From assembly GCF_003254665.1 (NCBI RefSeq), contig NZ_QHGY01000002.1:1-64000 (forward strand): 64,000 nt of DNA, in the 5' to 3' direction. The translations under genes were made by a program, and so were the position numbers. Of the stretch, positions 1 to 8,365 are shown one piece after another; position 1 is the stretch's first letter, and each line of letters starts with the position of its first letter. A model generated the notes under the pieces. The model worked only from the letters and a program-made list of their open reading frames with translations, did no database searches and was not told the origin of the DNA. This DNA comes from Billgrantia lactosivorans (GTDB lineage: Bacteria; Pseudomonadota; Gammaproteobacteria; Pseudomonadales; Halomonadaceae).

Positions 1-220
1 CTCAGGATGAGACGAGTCGAGCAGCGGGGAGCCGCCCTGGACATCGTCAGGCATCTTTACAGAAACCCAGCTTCGAAAGAGGCTGGGTTTCGTCGTTTCA
101 GGGGCCTCCCACGGATCCCGCCTGTCGGGAACAGGCGGAAACCGCGGCAGCGGCCCGAAGGGCGAGCCTCAGGATGAGACGAGTCGAGCAGCGGGGCGCC
201 GCCCGGGTCGTCGGGCATCT
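1..220. repeat. Direct repeat pair at left edge (1-56 and 168-220)
   Basis: The first 29 bases of the window recur exactly at 168-196. The similarity continues, with changes, through a shared end (GTC then GGCATCT) at 56 and 220. Each copy is followed at once by a Rho-independent terminator, so the unit looks like a tandem duplication with a 167-base period. The end of copy 1 (ACATCGTCAGGCATCT) resembles the 3' end of 5S rRNA, so these may be relics beyond an rRNA operon; this is only inference. No convincing gene was seen in 1-389. Confidence 0.6.
63..100 (+). terminator. Rho-independent terminator
   Basis: AAACCCAGC (63-71) pairs with GCTGGGTTT (82-90). The inner bases TTC/GAG close on a GAAA tetraloop, giving about 12 paired bases. 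The tail TCGTCGTTTC is T-rich but interrupted. It ends whatever transcript enters from the left of the window. Confidence 0.7.
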
Positions 221-226
221 CACCCG

Positions 227-260
227 AAAACCCCGAGTGCGACAGCGCTCAGGGTTTTTT
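227..260 (+). terminator. Rho-independent terminator
   Basis: AAAACCCCGAGTGC (227-240) pairs with GCGCTCAGGGTTTT (245-258) around a GACA loop, with one C/A mismatch and one wobble. A run of six T follows. It lies after the second direct-repeat copy and insulates the following lipoprotein gene. Confidence 0.75.
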
Positions 261-389
261 ATTTCTTCAGGCGACCAGAAGGGCAGGTAAGTGAACCCCG
301 ACGGATTTTCATTTATTCACGTTGAGCAAAGGAACGTTGGCGGGCGGGAGTAGTCGGTAGAAAACTACGCCAGTGCGAGGTGTTCAGGG

Positions 390-575
390 ATGAAAATGAC
401 GCGGTTTGTCCTCGTAGTGATCGTCTTGCTAGCGGGAGGTCTTGGCGGCTGCGACGGCCCCAGCCATGGGGAGAGAGTGGAACGTAATATCGACCGCTCC
501 ATGAAGGATCTGGAAGTACGCTTGGAGAGTGTGAGCGAGGAGATCGAGGAGGATGCGGAAGAGGAGGATCGGTGA
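390..575 (+). CDS. Small predicted lipoprotein (61 aa)
   Basis: A short hydrophobic N-terminal signal (about residues 5-20) ends in a lipobox-like LGGC with Cys21, so the protein is probably lipidated and anchored in the envelope. The mature part is only about 40 residues, highly charged and Glu-rich at the C-terminus (EEIEEDAEEEDR), likely helical. Two in-frame ATG codons (390 and 396) are possible starts, with CAGGG just upstream. A terminator at 630-653 separates it from the chemoreceptor, so it appears to be its own transcript. The family was not recognised; the coding call rests on the clear signal/lipobox pattern. Confidence 0.6.
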   Translation: MKMTRFVLVVIVLLAGGLGGCDGPSHGERVERNIDRSMKDLEVRLESVSEEIEEDAEEEDR

Positions 576-629
576 CAATGCACGGTCAGTGAGCTGCGCC
601 CTAAAGTTTCCCTGTGGGTGGTCGATAGA

Positions 630-653
630 AAACCTGACCGTATGGTCAGGTTT
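630..653 (+). terminator. Terminator-like hairpin between lipoprotein and MCP genes
   Basis: AAACCTGACC (630-639) and GGTCAGGTTT (644-653) form a perfect 10-bp stem with a GTAT loop. The T-run is short. It probably ends the lipoprotein transcript. Confidence 0.65.
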
Positions 654-697
654 GGCGTGTCTCTTACTGACGATGCGCCGCAGGCAAAGGGAAGCCC

Positions 698-2644
698 ATG
701 ATAAAACTCACGATCGCCCAGAAGCTGTTGCTCTGTATCAGTCTGTTCATGTTGCTGATTGTCGGTGGCTCCACCGCTGTCCAGTACCGGCTCTTCGGGG
801 ACCTGGTCACGGAACGAGTCACGGAGGCTGAGCTGCCTGCCACGCTGGAGAGTATCCGCAACGACATCGATGCGACCCTGACAGGCCCTATTACCACCGC
901 CCAGAACCTGGCATACAACCGTTACCTGAGGGAGTGGTTGTCGGCGGGTGAACCCGAGGAAGGAGCCGCGCAGGCAGTCGACTATTTCCGGGACATACGG
1001 CAGCGTAGCGGAGCCAGTATCGTTTTCTTCGTTTCGGCCCAGAGCGGCAATTACTATACGGAGAATGGCGCCGAACGCACGCTGGACCGTGAACGGGACC
1101 GCTGGTTCTACGATCTGGTCGATGCCAACGATGGCGAGGCCTACCAGTTGAATGTCGATGCCGAAGGCGGTCAGGTCCAGGTGTTCATCAATCATGTCAT
1201 CGAGACCGATGGTGAGCGCGTGGGAATCGCGGGCGTTGGATATTCGCTGGACGCCATGGCGGAAGCGATACGCAGCTATCGGCTGGGTGAGAGCGGCGGC
1301 GTCTTCCTGGCAAGCCGAGACGGCACCATCAGCATTCATCCCGAGGGGGCGGAGCGGGTAGGCGAGCCGGTCGAGGCCCTGCCGGGCTGGGAAGACATCG
1401 CCGAGGAGCTGGTGACCGGCGAGGGGTATCGTTACGCGACGGCAAAGGACGCCCAGGGGGCCGAACAACTGGTGGCAGCCATCGAGGTGCCGGGGACCGA
1501 CTGGGTGGCCTTTGCCCAGATACCGCGGGGAGAGCTGTTCGCCGACCTCAACCGCGCTGTCCTGCTGGTCGTGCTCAGCGTGGCGCTGATCCTGCTGGCA
1601 AGCCTCGCCGTGGTCGCCATGCTCCTGAAGGCCCTGTTTCGGCCGATAAGACGCACGGCCCACGCCATGCGAGAAGTCGCCGAGGGCGACGGTGACCTGA
1701 CGCTGCGTCTTCCGGTCGAGGGCAGCGATGAAAGCACCGAGCTCGCCATCCAGTTCAATGCCTTCGCCGACAAGATGCACGACGTGTTGGCCCAGGTGAG
1801 AAGCAGCAGCGATTCGGTCCGGCTGGCGGCCCAGGAGATTGCCAGCGGCGGCCACGACATGTCACGGCGCACCGATCAGGCCGCGTCCAGCCTTCAGCAG
1901 ACCTCGGCCTCGATGGAGGAGATCAATGGCACCGTGGCCAACACCACTGCTTCGGCACAGGAGGCCAGCGTCCTCTCTCAGGGAGCCTCGGACCTGGCGC
2001 AGCGTACCTCCGACAGGGTAGAGCAGGTCGTCGCGACCATGAGTGAGATACACGAGGCTTCCCGACGGGTCGCCGACATCGTCAAGGTAATGGACGACAT
2101 CGCCTTCCAGACCAACCTGCTGGCGCTGAACGCCTCGGTAGAGGCGGCGCGGGCCGGGGAGAGCGGCAGGGGCTTCGCCGTGGTGGCGGGGGAAGTGAGG
2201 CAATTGGCCACGCGCAGTGCCGCGGCTTCGCGTGACATACGCCAGCTCATCGAAGCGTCCAGCGAGAAGGTGCAGGGCGGCACGCACCTGGTGCGTGAAA
2301 CCGGCGACGCCATGCAGGAACTGATGGGAGGCGTCGATCGTGTCGCTTGCATGCTGGGCGAGATCAGCCATGCCGCCAACGAGCAGAGCGACGGCATCGG
2401 ACAGGTCAATGTGGCCGTGGCGGAACTTGACCGAATGACGCAGCAGAATGCGGCCCTGGCGGAAGAGACGACGTCAGCGGCCGAGCAGCTGCGAGAGCAG
2501 GCAGACCGGCTGGCCGAGATGGTCGGGCGTTTCAGGCTGAAACGCAGTGCGATGGAGCACCAGGCTCTGGAACGGGCCGTGGAAGCAACGGCGGGCCGGC
2601 ACCGCGAGGAGCGCAGCCGACCCTTGGCACTGGAGGTCCTGTAG
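698..2644 (+). CDS. Methyl-accepting chemotaxis protein
   Basis: Transmembrane chemoreceptor that senses a ligand in the periplasm and controls CheA/CheW. Of 648 residues, the first membrane segment is about 8-30, followed by a periplasmic Cache-type sensor (about 35-280). A second membrane segment lies at about 283-313 (VLLVVLSVALILLASLAVVA), then a HAMP linker starting at FRPIRRTAHAMREV. The long cytoplasmic coiled coil contains the hallmark hairpin tip DDIAFQTNLLALNASVEAAR. The ATG at 698 is preceded by AAAGGGAAG. No CheB/CheR-binding C-terminal pentapeptide (NWxxF type) is visible, so it may rely on other receptors for adaptation. The ligand cannot be told from sequence. No other chemotaxis gene is nearby. 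Confidence 0.93.
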   Translation: MIKLTIAQKLLLCISLFMLLIVGGSTAVQYRLFGDLVTERVTEAELPATLESIRNDIDATLTGPITTAQNLAYNRYLREWLSAGEPEEGAAQAVDYFRDIRQRSGASIVFFVSAQSGNYYTENGAERTLDRERDRWFYDLVDANDGEAYQLNVDAEGGQVQVFINHVIETDGERVGIAGVGYSLDAMAEAIRSYRLGESGGVFLASRDGTISIHPEGAERVGEPVEALPGWEDIAEELVTGEGYRYATAKDAQGAEQLVAAIEVPGTDWVAFAQIPRGELFADLNRAVLLVVLSVALILLASLAVVAMLLKALFRPIRRTAHAMREVAEGDGDLTLRLPVEGSDESTELAIQFNAFADKMHDVLAQVRSSSDSVRLAAQEIASGGHDMSRRTDQAASSLQQTSASMEEINGTVANTTASAQEASVLSQGASDLAQRTSDRVEQVVATMSEIHEASRRVADIVKVMDDIAFQTNLLALNASVEAARAGESGRGFAVVAGEVRQLATRSAAASRDIRQLIEASSEKVQGGTHLVRETGDAMQELMGGVDRVACMLGEISHAANEQSDGIGQVNVAVAELDRMTQQNAALAEETTSAAEQLREQADRLAEMVGRFRLKRSAMEHQALERAVEATAGRHREERSRPLALEVL

Positions 2645-2647
2645 GGA

Positions 2648-3469
2648 TCAGCCAGCGGCGTTCTGCTCGATGCCCTGAAGGTACCAGGGAGCGCCGTCAC
2701 GCACTTGGCGCGTCAGGTGCCAGGTCTCGTTGAATTCGGACTGTTCGCCGTTCTCGTCGAGAATGCCATGGAAGATCACCGTGGCTTCGGCCTGTTCGCC
2801 CAGCTCACGTACATCGCCGAGCTCGGCGAACAGGCGCACGATCTCCGTGCGGTTGTTCGCCGGCTGCCTGCTGCGTTCCTCGCGAAGCAGGTTGTAGAGT
2901 TCGGGAGTGACGTACTCCTGGATACCGCCGAAATCGTTGTTGTCCCAGGCGCGCTGCAAGATCATGAAATGCTCCTTGGCACCGGCAAGGAAGCGCTCGC
3001 GGTCGAACCAGTCGGGCAGGCTTCCGAAGGTGGCCCCGCCCATGGCCGCGCCGGGCGCCGGCTGGAAGGCGTGGGGGGCGACGTGAGACTGACGCGCGGT
3101 GGGCTGCGGTCCGCCTGCCACGGCGGGGCGCCGACGGGCGAGCAGCCGCAACAGCAGGAAGCCGAGACCGGCGATGAGCAGGATGTCCATCAGCCGCAGT
3201 TCGTCGAAGGCGCCGCCGAAGAAGAGGGCCGCCAGCAGGCCGCCGGCCAGCATGCCACCGAGCATGCCGGGCATGCGTGAGCCGGTGGCCGGGTTGGGTT
3301 GCGCCTGGCGAGAAGGGGCGGACTGGCTGGGAGCGGCGGCGGGACGATCGGCCGAGCGGGAGAAGCTGCCGACATTGCCGCCGCCGCCCAGGCGACGGGC
3401 CTCGGCATGTTCGACGGCCAGGCCAAAGCCCAGCACGGCGACCATGAGCATGACGAATAAGTGTCGCAT
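2648..3469 (-). CDS. Tim44-like domain protein, predicted envelope protein
   Basis: The 273-residue protein has an N-terminal signal peptide or anchor (about residues 1-24), a low-complexity Gly/Ser/Pro/Gln stretch, and one or two membrane segments around 70-110 (GMLGGMLAGGLLAALFFGG, then MDILLIAGLGFLLLRLLARR). A C-terminal Tim44-like fold runs from about 150, including the pattern F(L/M)xxAKEHFxxLQxAWDNND and the end ETWHLTRQ...WYLQGIEQ. In bacteria this family is membrane-linked and of uncertain function; in mitochondria Tim44 tethers Hsp70 at the import pore. The gene ends 3 bases from the chemoreceptor stop, convergently. It is divergent from the isochorismatase-family gene. Confidence 0.85.
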   Translation of the reverse strand: MRHLFVMLMVAVLGFGLAVEHAEARRLGGGGNVGSFSRSADRPAAAPSQSAPSRQAQPNPATGSRMPGMLGGMLAGGLLAALFFGGAFDELRLMDILLIAGLGFLLLRLLARRRPAVAGGPQPTARQSHVAPHAFQPAPGAAMGGATFGSLPDWFDRERFLAGAKEHFMILQRAWDNNDFGGIQEYVTPELYNLLREERSRQPANNRTEIVRLFAELGDVRELGEQAEATVIFHGILDENGEQSEFNETWHLTRQVRDGAPWYLQGIEQNAAG

Positions 3470-3559
3470 CGGTTGATCTCTCTATGGGGAAAGTCGAATT
3501 TGGAAGGCCCATTCTAGCCGCTATGCTGACCCAAGTGACGACAAAAAATGGGGAATGCC

Positions 3560-4135
3560 ATGCGTCTTAATAGCGAAGAGAGCCTGCTGCTGGTGGTCGA
3601 TCTCCAGGCCGGCCTGCTGCCGGTGGTCGACGGCGGCGAGCAGGCCGTTGCCGAGGCAGCGTGGCTGGGCGGTATCGCCTGCGCGTTGTCGGTTCCGGTA
3701 TGGCTTACCGAGCAGAATCCCGAGGGCCTCGGCGGCAGCGATCCACGCCTGCTGACGGCGCTCCCCGATCACCTGCGCTGGCAGAAGACGCACTTCAACG
3801 CGCACGCCGAGCCGGAGTTCGCGGCCGCGCTGGAGCAGAGCGGCAGGCGTCAGATCGTGCTGTGCGGCAGCGAGGCACATATCTGCGTGCTGCAGACCGG
3901 GCTCGGGCTGCTGGAAGCGGGCTACGCGCTTTACTGGCTCTGCGAGGCCACGGTCAGCCGGCGCGCGGAGGAGGCGAGGCTCGCCCGGGAACGCGTGGTG
4001 AGCGCTGGGGCGGTCCCGGTGAGCGCCGACATGGTCGCCTACGAATGGCTCGAGCGCTGTGACGGCGAACGCTTCCGCCAGCTCCACAAGGCGTTTCTCA
4101 AGCCGCGCTCGTCACGCCCGTTGCGCTTCTTCTGA
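3560..4135 (+). CDS. Isochorismatase-family cysteine hydrolase
   Basis: Member of the isochorismatase-like superfamily (YcaC/nicotinamidase relatives). The expected landmarks are present: an N-terminal Asp in LLLVVDLQ, a Lys in the strand ending with QKTHFNAH, and the nucleophile Cys region [18 protein letters not shown], where Cys is followed by V-L-Q-T as in the YcaC branch. I prefer the ATG at 3560 because GGGGAA lies 5-10 bases upstream; the ATG at 3548 would add only four residues. The substrate is unknown. The 3' end overlaps the convergent yaaA gene by 24 bases. Confidence 0.85.
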   Translation: MRLNSEESLLLVVDLQAGLLPVVDGGEQAVAEAAWLGGIACALSVPVWLTEQNPEGLGGSDPRLLTALPDHLRWQKTHFNAHAEPEFAAALEQSGRRQIVLCGSEAHICVLQTGLGLLEAGYALYWLCEATVSRRAEEARLARERVVSAGAVPVSADMVAYEWLERCDGERFRQLHKAFLKPRSSRPLRFF

Positions 4136-4918
4136 GCCTCGGCCCTGGCCCTCGCGGCGGGTGAAGACCAGGGTGTCGCCTTCGGACATGGCCGGGTTGT
4201 AGGCGTAGCCTGCCACGTCGAACTCCTTGAGCCCACCCGGGTCGTCCAGGCGCTGGCGAATCATCCAGGCGGCCATCAGTCCGCGCGCCTTCTTGGCATA
4301 GAAGCTGATGATCTTGAACTGGCCGTTCTTCTCGTCCTTGAACACTGGCGTGATTACCCTGGCGGCGAGCCGCTTGGGGTCGACGGCCTTGAAGTATTCG
4401 TTTGAGGCCAGGTTCACCAGCACCCTGGAGCCGCTCTCGGCGATGGCGCGGTCGAGTGCCTCGGCGAGGGTCCCCTGCCAGAAGGCGTAGAGGTCCTTGC
4501 CGGCCGGGTTGGGCAGGCGAGTGCCCATTTCCAGGCGATAGGGCTGGATCAGGTCGAGCGGGCGCAGCAGGCCGTACAGCCCCGAGAGGATGCGCAGGTG
4601 CTGCTGGGCGAAGGCGTTGTCCTCGTCGCTGAAGCTGGCGGCCTCGAGCCCGACATAGACGTCCCCCTGGAAGGCCTGGGCCGCCGGCTTGGCGTTGTCG
4701 GGGGAGAAGGGCGGGCGCCATTCGGCGAAGCGCGCGGCGTTGAGGCCGGCCAGCTTGTCGCTGATGCCCATCAGCTCGCTGAGCTGCTGCGGCGAGTAGT
4801 CGCGCAGGTGAGCGATCAGCCGTTGGCTGTGGTCGAGAAAATCCGGTTGGGTGTGGACGGCCGTGGTGGCCGGCGTCTCGAAGTCCAGCGTCTTGGCTGG
4901 AGAGATCACGCTCAGCAT
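4112..4918 (-). CDS. yaaA: Peroxide stress protein YaaA (DUF328/UPF0246)
   Basis: The 268-residue protein starts [16 protein letters not shown] and contains [47 protein letters not shown] and [15 protein letters not shown], all typical of the family. In E. coli YaaA is OxyR-induced and lowers intracellular free iron during H2O2 stress; it also binds DNA. The ATG at 4918 has AGGAG seven bases upstream, whereas an in-frame ATG 22 codons earlier has no such site. A TGGTATAAT extended -10 lies about 45 bases upstream. The length matches the family (about 258 aa). Its stop region overlaps the convergent hydrolase gene. Confidence 0.95.
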   Translation of the reverse strand: MLSVISPAKTLDFETPATTAVHTQPDFLDHSQRLIAHLRDYSPQQLSELMGISDKLAGLNAARFAEWRPPFSPDNAKPAAQAFQGDVYVGLEAASFSDEDNAFAQQHLRILSGLYGLLRPLDLIQPYRLEMGTRLPNPAGKDLYAFWQGTLAEALDRAIAESGSRVLVNLASNEYFKAVDPKRLAARVITPVFKDEKNGQFKIISFYAKKARGLMAAWMIRQRLDDPGGLKEFDVAGYAYNPAMSEGDTLVFTRREGQGRGSEEAQRA

Positions 4919-4961
4919 GGGCGCTCCTGTTACCTGGATGGGCAGAGTCGGGAATGGCGTG

Positions 4962-4970
4962 ATTATACCA
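4962..4970 (-). promoter_or_regulatory. Extended -10 promoter candidate for yaaA
   Basis: On the minus strand the sequence reads TGGTATAAT, a perfect -10 with an upstream TG motif, 44 bases before the yaaA start. No good -35 is visible at the usual distance, consistent with an extended -10 or activator-dependent promoter. An OxyR site could not be identified by eye. Confidence 0.5.
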
Positions 4971-4986
4971 ATAGCGGCCCGCATAC

Positions 4987-5009
4987 GGGGCTATCGCGAC
5001 GATAGCCCC
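4987..5009 (-). terminator. Hairpin after the aldo/keto reductase gene
   Basis: GGGGCTATCG and CGATAGCCCC form a perfect 10-bp stem with a three-base loop, 18 bases beyond the reductase stop on the minus strand. There is no T-run after it, so it may be a weak terminator or an mRNA 3'-end stabiliser. Confidence 0.5.
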
Positions 5010-5027
5010 GGCTTGCTTGCGCGGATC

Positions 5028-6062
5028 TCAGGGGCAGGGGTTGGGAATGCGGCGATGCACTTCGTCGATGGCGTCGAGCACGCTCTGCTCGAGCTTGAGC
5101 GATTCGCTGGCCAGGTTGTCCTCGAGCTGCTCCATGGTGGTGGCGCCGATGATGTTGCTGGTCAGGAAGCTGCGCGAGTTGACGAAGGCCAGCGCCATCT
5201 GCGCGGGGTTCAGATCATGCTCGCGGGCGATGTCGACGTAGGCTCGGGTGGCCTGCTCGGCGAGAGGCGAGGTGTAGCGCTGGAAACGTTCGAACAGGGT
5301 CAGGCGGGCATTTTCCGGGCGCGCGCCGTCGAGGTACTTGCCCGAGAGCACGCCGAAGGCCAGGGGCGAATAGGCCAGCAAGCCCACGTTCTCGCGATGA
5401 GCGATCTCGGCGAGGCCGACTTCGAAGGTGCGGTTGAGCAGGTTGTAGGGGTTCTGGATCGAGGCGATGCGGGGCAGGCCGAGCCGCTCGGCCAGCTGCA
5501 GCGACTTCATCACCCCCCAGGGCGTCTCGTTGGAGAGGCCGATGGCACGTACCTTGCCGGCCTCGACCAACTCCTTGAGCACGCCGAGGGTCTCCTCCAG
5601 CGGGATGGCCCGCTCCTCCTCGTCGTGCTCGTAGCCCAGCCGGCCGAAGTAGTTGGTCGAGCGCTCCGGCCAGTGCAGCTGGTAGAGGTCGACGTAGTCG
5701 GTCTGCAGCCGGGCGAGGCTGGCGTCGATGGCCTGATGTATCTGCTCGCGGTCGAGGCGCGGGCCGCCGCGGATGTGCTCCAGGCCGGGGCCGGTCACCT
5801 TGGTGGCGATGATGACGTCGTCGCGGCTTTCGCGGCGCCGTAGCCAGCTGCCGATGTAGGTCTCGGTGCGGCCCTGGGTCTCGGCGCGGGGGGGGACCGG
5901 ATACATCTCGGCGGCGTCGATGAAATTGATGCCGAAGGCTACGGCGCGGTCGAGCTGTTCATGGGCCTCGGCTTCGCTGTTCTGCTCGCCGAACGTCATG
6001 GTGCCCAGGCACAGGCGACTGACCTCGATGCCCGTATCGCCAAGCGGTCGCGTCTGCATCAT
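5028..6062 (-). CDS. Aldo/keto reductase, Tas-like
   Basis: NADP-dependent carbonyl reductase of the aldo/keto reductase superfamily, 344 aa, as in E. coli Tas (346 aa). The start MQTRPLGDTGIEVSRLCLGT is typical. The catalytic tetrad is visible as Asp and Tyr in FIDAAEMYP, Lys in IIATKV and His in YQLHWPE. The insert PVPPRAETQGRTE after the Tyr is characteristic of the Tas subgroup. Two consecutive ATG codons (6062, 6059) follow AGGAGCG; either could be used. The physiological substrate is not known. It lies upstream of yaaA on the same strand but is separated from it by a hairpin and yaaA's own promoter. Confidence 0.92.
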   Translation of the reverse strand: MMQTRPLGDTGIEVSRLCLGTMTFGEQNSEAEAHEQLDRAVAFGINFIDAAEMYPVPPRAETQGRTETYIGSWLRRRESRDDVIIATKVTGPGLEHIRGGPRLDREQIHQAIDASLARLQTDYVDLYQLHWPERSTNYFGRLGYEHDEEERAIPLEETLGVLKELVEAGKVRAIGLSNETPWGVMKSLQLAERLGLPRIASIQNPYNLLNRTFEVGLAEIAHRENVGLLAYSPLAFGVLSGKYLDGARPENARLTLFERFQRYTSPLAEQATRAYVDIAREHDLNPAQMALAFVNSRSFLTSNIIGATTMEQLEDNLASESLKLEQSVLDAIDEVHRRIPNPCP

Positions 6063-6303
6063 CGCTCCTGTTTGAGGTGGGGTCGCAAGCGTTCTCGTGG
6101 CATATCCAGAGCCATGCTAGCCGAGGCCTACCAAGGCAGCAAATCGTGGGGGTTGAGTCGTCGCCGGGGCGAGCGTATGCTGGCGACCCTCAGCGGCCCC
6201 GGCGGAGTCCCGCGGCGAGCTCAAGACAGGCCATGACGACGACCACAGGGGTGTGCGCCACGTCATCGGCCAGCTTCAAGACGCACGCAAGGTTGTTTGC
6301 ACC

Positions 6304-6822
6304 ATGACGCAGGCATCATCACTGTTCACCCGGCTCGAATATCGTCTTGCGGAACAGCTCTTCCACACGCGTTGGCTGCCTCGCTCCCCGCGTACCCAGC
6401 GTTTGACCATGCATCTCTTCGAGCGCTGTGCCGACGCCGGCCACCCCGCGGCGCTGTCGCTGTACGGGCACATGCTCTTCCAGCGCGGCGTCAGCCCCCA
6501 GGACAAGGCGCGCGGCGCGCGCTACGTCCTCGAGGCGGCCCAGATCGGCAATCTCAAGGCCCAGTACCAGGCAGGGCGTATCCTCGAACACGGCTGCGCC
6601 CAGTATCCCCGCCGCGAGGAGCGTGCCGTGACCTGGTACGCCCGCGCCGGTGAGGCCGGCCACCCGCTCGCCGCGCTGCGCCTGGCCCGGGCCTACCGCC
6701 TCGGTGAGCTGGGCCTGCCGGTGGACAGCGTCCAGGCCGAGCGCTGGCAGGCGCTCGCCGACCGCCATGCCGGGCTGAAGAGTGAAGCGCTGGACAGCGA
6801 CGGCGTCCAGGCCCGACACTGA
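6304..6822 (+). CDS. Sel1-like repeat (TPR-type) protein
   Basis: The 172-residue protein has two to three degenerate Sel1 motifs: FERCADAGHPAALSLYGHML, VLEAAQIGNLKAQYQAGRIL and WYARAGEAGHPLAALRLARAY, the helix-turn-helix pattern that forms protein-binding solenoids. There is no signal peptide, so a cytoplasmic scaffold is likely. The ATG at 6304 starts MTQASSLFTRLEYR; a longer in-frame start at 6253 is less likely because it adds an unrelated tail. The partner is unknown. An exonuclease gene follows 56 bases downstream. Confidence 0.75.
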   Translation: MTQASSLFTRLEYRLAEQLFHTRWLPRSPRTQRLTMHLFERCADAGHPAALSLYGHMLFQRGVSPQDKARGARYVLEAAQIGNLKAQYQAGRILEHGCAQYPRREERAVTWYARAGEAGHPLAALRLARAYRLGELGLPVDSVQAERWQALADRHAGLKSEALDSDGVQARH

Positions 6823-6878
6823 CCCTTCCCTGCCACGGCTCATGCCCGACGGCCCAGCATTCGAGGACCCGCCCATTC

Positions 6879-7373
6879 GTGACGCTGCCGACACTGCTGG
6901 ATATCGAGGCGTCCGGGTTCGGGCGCGGTAGCTACCCCATCGAGATCGGCCTGGCACGGGCCGACGGCAGCTGTTGCGCTTTCCTCGTCCAGCCCCTGGC
7001 GGAATGGACGCACTGGGACCCCAAGGCCGAGCTGCTGCACGGCATCTCCCGCGCGCGCCTGCAGCGCGAGGGGCTGCCCGTGGCTCAGGTCGCGCGCTGG
7101 CTCAACGACGAGCTGGGTGAGATCGGCGTGGCCTACAGCGACAGCTGGGGCTACGACAACACCTGGCTGTCGCTGCTGTTCCACCATGCCGGCATGCTTC
7201 CCGCCTTTCGCCTCGAGGCGCTGCGTATCCTGCTCAGCGAACAGCAGCTTGCCGCCTGGCACCGGACCCGCGAAACGCTGGTCAAAGAGCTGGGCATCCA
7301 TCGGCACCGTGCCGGCGAGGACGCCCGCCTGCTGCAGCTCACCTACCAGCGCACACGTCAGCAGGCCGGCTGA
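6879..7373 (+). CDS. DEDDh-type 3'-5' exonuclease-like protein
   Basis: A small stand-alone nuclease domain of 164 residues. The first motif is LLDIEASGF (Asp and Glu metal ligands). The second is YSDSWGYDNTWL with an Asp in the helix start. The third is HRHRAGEDARLLQ, matching the H-x4-D ending of DEDDh exonucleases, so all four metal ligands seem present. Substrate is unknown; relatives act on DNA or RNA 3' ends. The start is a GTG at 6879 with GAGG 13 bases upstream, which is rather far; no better start is seen. It follows the Sel1 gene on the same strand. Confidence 0.8.
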   Translation: MTLPTLLDIEASGFGRGSYPIEIGLARADGSCCAFLVQPLAEWTHWDPKAELLHGISRARLQREGLPVAQVARWLNDELGEIGVAYSDSWGYDNTWLSLLFHHAGMLPAFRLEALRILLSEQQLAAWHRTRETLVKELGIHRHRAGEDARLLQLTYQRTRQQAG

Positions 7374-7384
7374 GCTCGCTTCCT

Positions 7385-8356
7385 TCAGCCTTCGCCGCTC
7401 ACCGCGAGCAGTACCTTGCCGATATTGGCGTCGCGCTCGACATGGGCGTGGGCGGCCTCCGCCTCGTCGATCGGCCAGGTGCGGTCGATCAGCGGACGGA
7501 TCTCGCCGCGGGCCAGGCGGGGCCAGACGTGGGTCAGCAGGGCGTCGAGGATGGCTCCCTTGGCCGCCGGCGGCTTGGCGCGCAGGGTCGAACCGATCAG
7601 GCGCTGACGCTTCATCAGCATGCGCCCCAGGTCGAGTTCGGCGCGGCGGCCGCCCATCAGGCCGATGAGCACCAGGCGGCCGTCGACGTTGAGGACCCGC
7701 TGGTTGTCGGCCAGGTAGGCCGCGCCCACCGGATCGAGGATCAGATCGGCGCCGCCCCAGCCCTTGACGGCCTCGACGAAGCTGCCCTGATGGCGATTGA
7801 AGAGACCGTCGGCGCCCAGCTCGCGGCAGGCGGCGAGCTTGTCGTCGCTGCCTGCCGTGACGAAGCAGGGGTGGCCGAAAGCGCCACAGAGCTGAATCGC
7901 CGCGGTGCCGACGCCGCTGGCGCCGGCGTGCAGCAGCACGCGCTCGCCGGCCGCCAGGTGGCCCTCCATGAACAGGTTGAGCCAGGCGGTGGCGAACGCC
8001 TCGGGCAGGGCGGCCGCCTCGCGCAGACCGAAGCCTTCGGGCAGCGGCACCACCTGGCGGGCATCGACCACGACCTCCTCGGCATACCCTCCTCCCGCCA
8101 GCAGGGCGCAGGCCCGGTCGCCGGGGCGCAGCCTGTCGACACCGGGGCCGACCTCGGCCACGGTACCGCTGACTTCGAGGCCGAGGATCTCGCTGGCACC
8201 GGGCGGAGGGGGATAGTGTCCGGCGCGCTGCATCAGGTCGGCGCGATTGACGCCGGCCCAGGCGACCCGTAGGCGAACCTCTCCCGCCTCGGGCCCCGGG
8301 GGAGCGGGCTGCTCTCGCCAGTCCAGGCGCTCCTGCTCGATGGCGATGGCAAGCAT
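7385..8356 (-). CDS. NAD(P)H-quinone oxidoreductase, PIG3-type zinc-independent MDR
   Basis: Medium-chain dehydrogenase/reductase of the quinone oxidoreductase branch, 323 aa. The N-terminal GroES-like half contains VAWAGVNRADLMQRAGHYPPPPG and EVSGTVAEVG. The Rossmann half contains LLHAGASGVGTAAIQLC, the AxxGVG NADPH-binding motif, and VNVDGRLVLIGLMGG. No zinc-binding Cys cluster is present. Such enzymes reduce quinones with NADPH. AGGAGG lies five bases before the ATG. It is nine bases after the LOG-family gene and is probably co-transcribed with it. Confidence 0.92.
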   Translation of the reverse strand: MLAIAIEQERLDWREQPAPPGPEAGEVRLRVAWAGVNRADLMQRAGHYPPPPGASEILGLEVSGTVAEVGPGVDRLRPGDRACALLAGGGYAEEVVVDARQVVPLPEGFGLREAAALPEAFATAWLNLFMEGHLAAGERVLLHAGASGVGTAAIQLCGAFGHPCFVTAGSDDKLAACRELGADGLFNRHQGSFVEAVKGWGGADLILDPVGAAYLADNQRVLNVDGRLVLIGLMGGRRAELDLGRMLMKRQRLIGSTLRAKPPAAKGAILDALLTHVWPRLARGEIRPLIDRTWPIDEAEAAHAHVERDANIGKVLLAVSGEG

Positions 8357-8365
8357 GACGGCCTC

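Noticed and set aside
365..1855. 496-codon minus-strand frame opposite the chemoreceptor
   Set aside because: Antisense shadow; residue pattern shows no domain and the plus-strand MCP is unambiguous.
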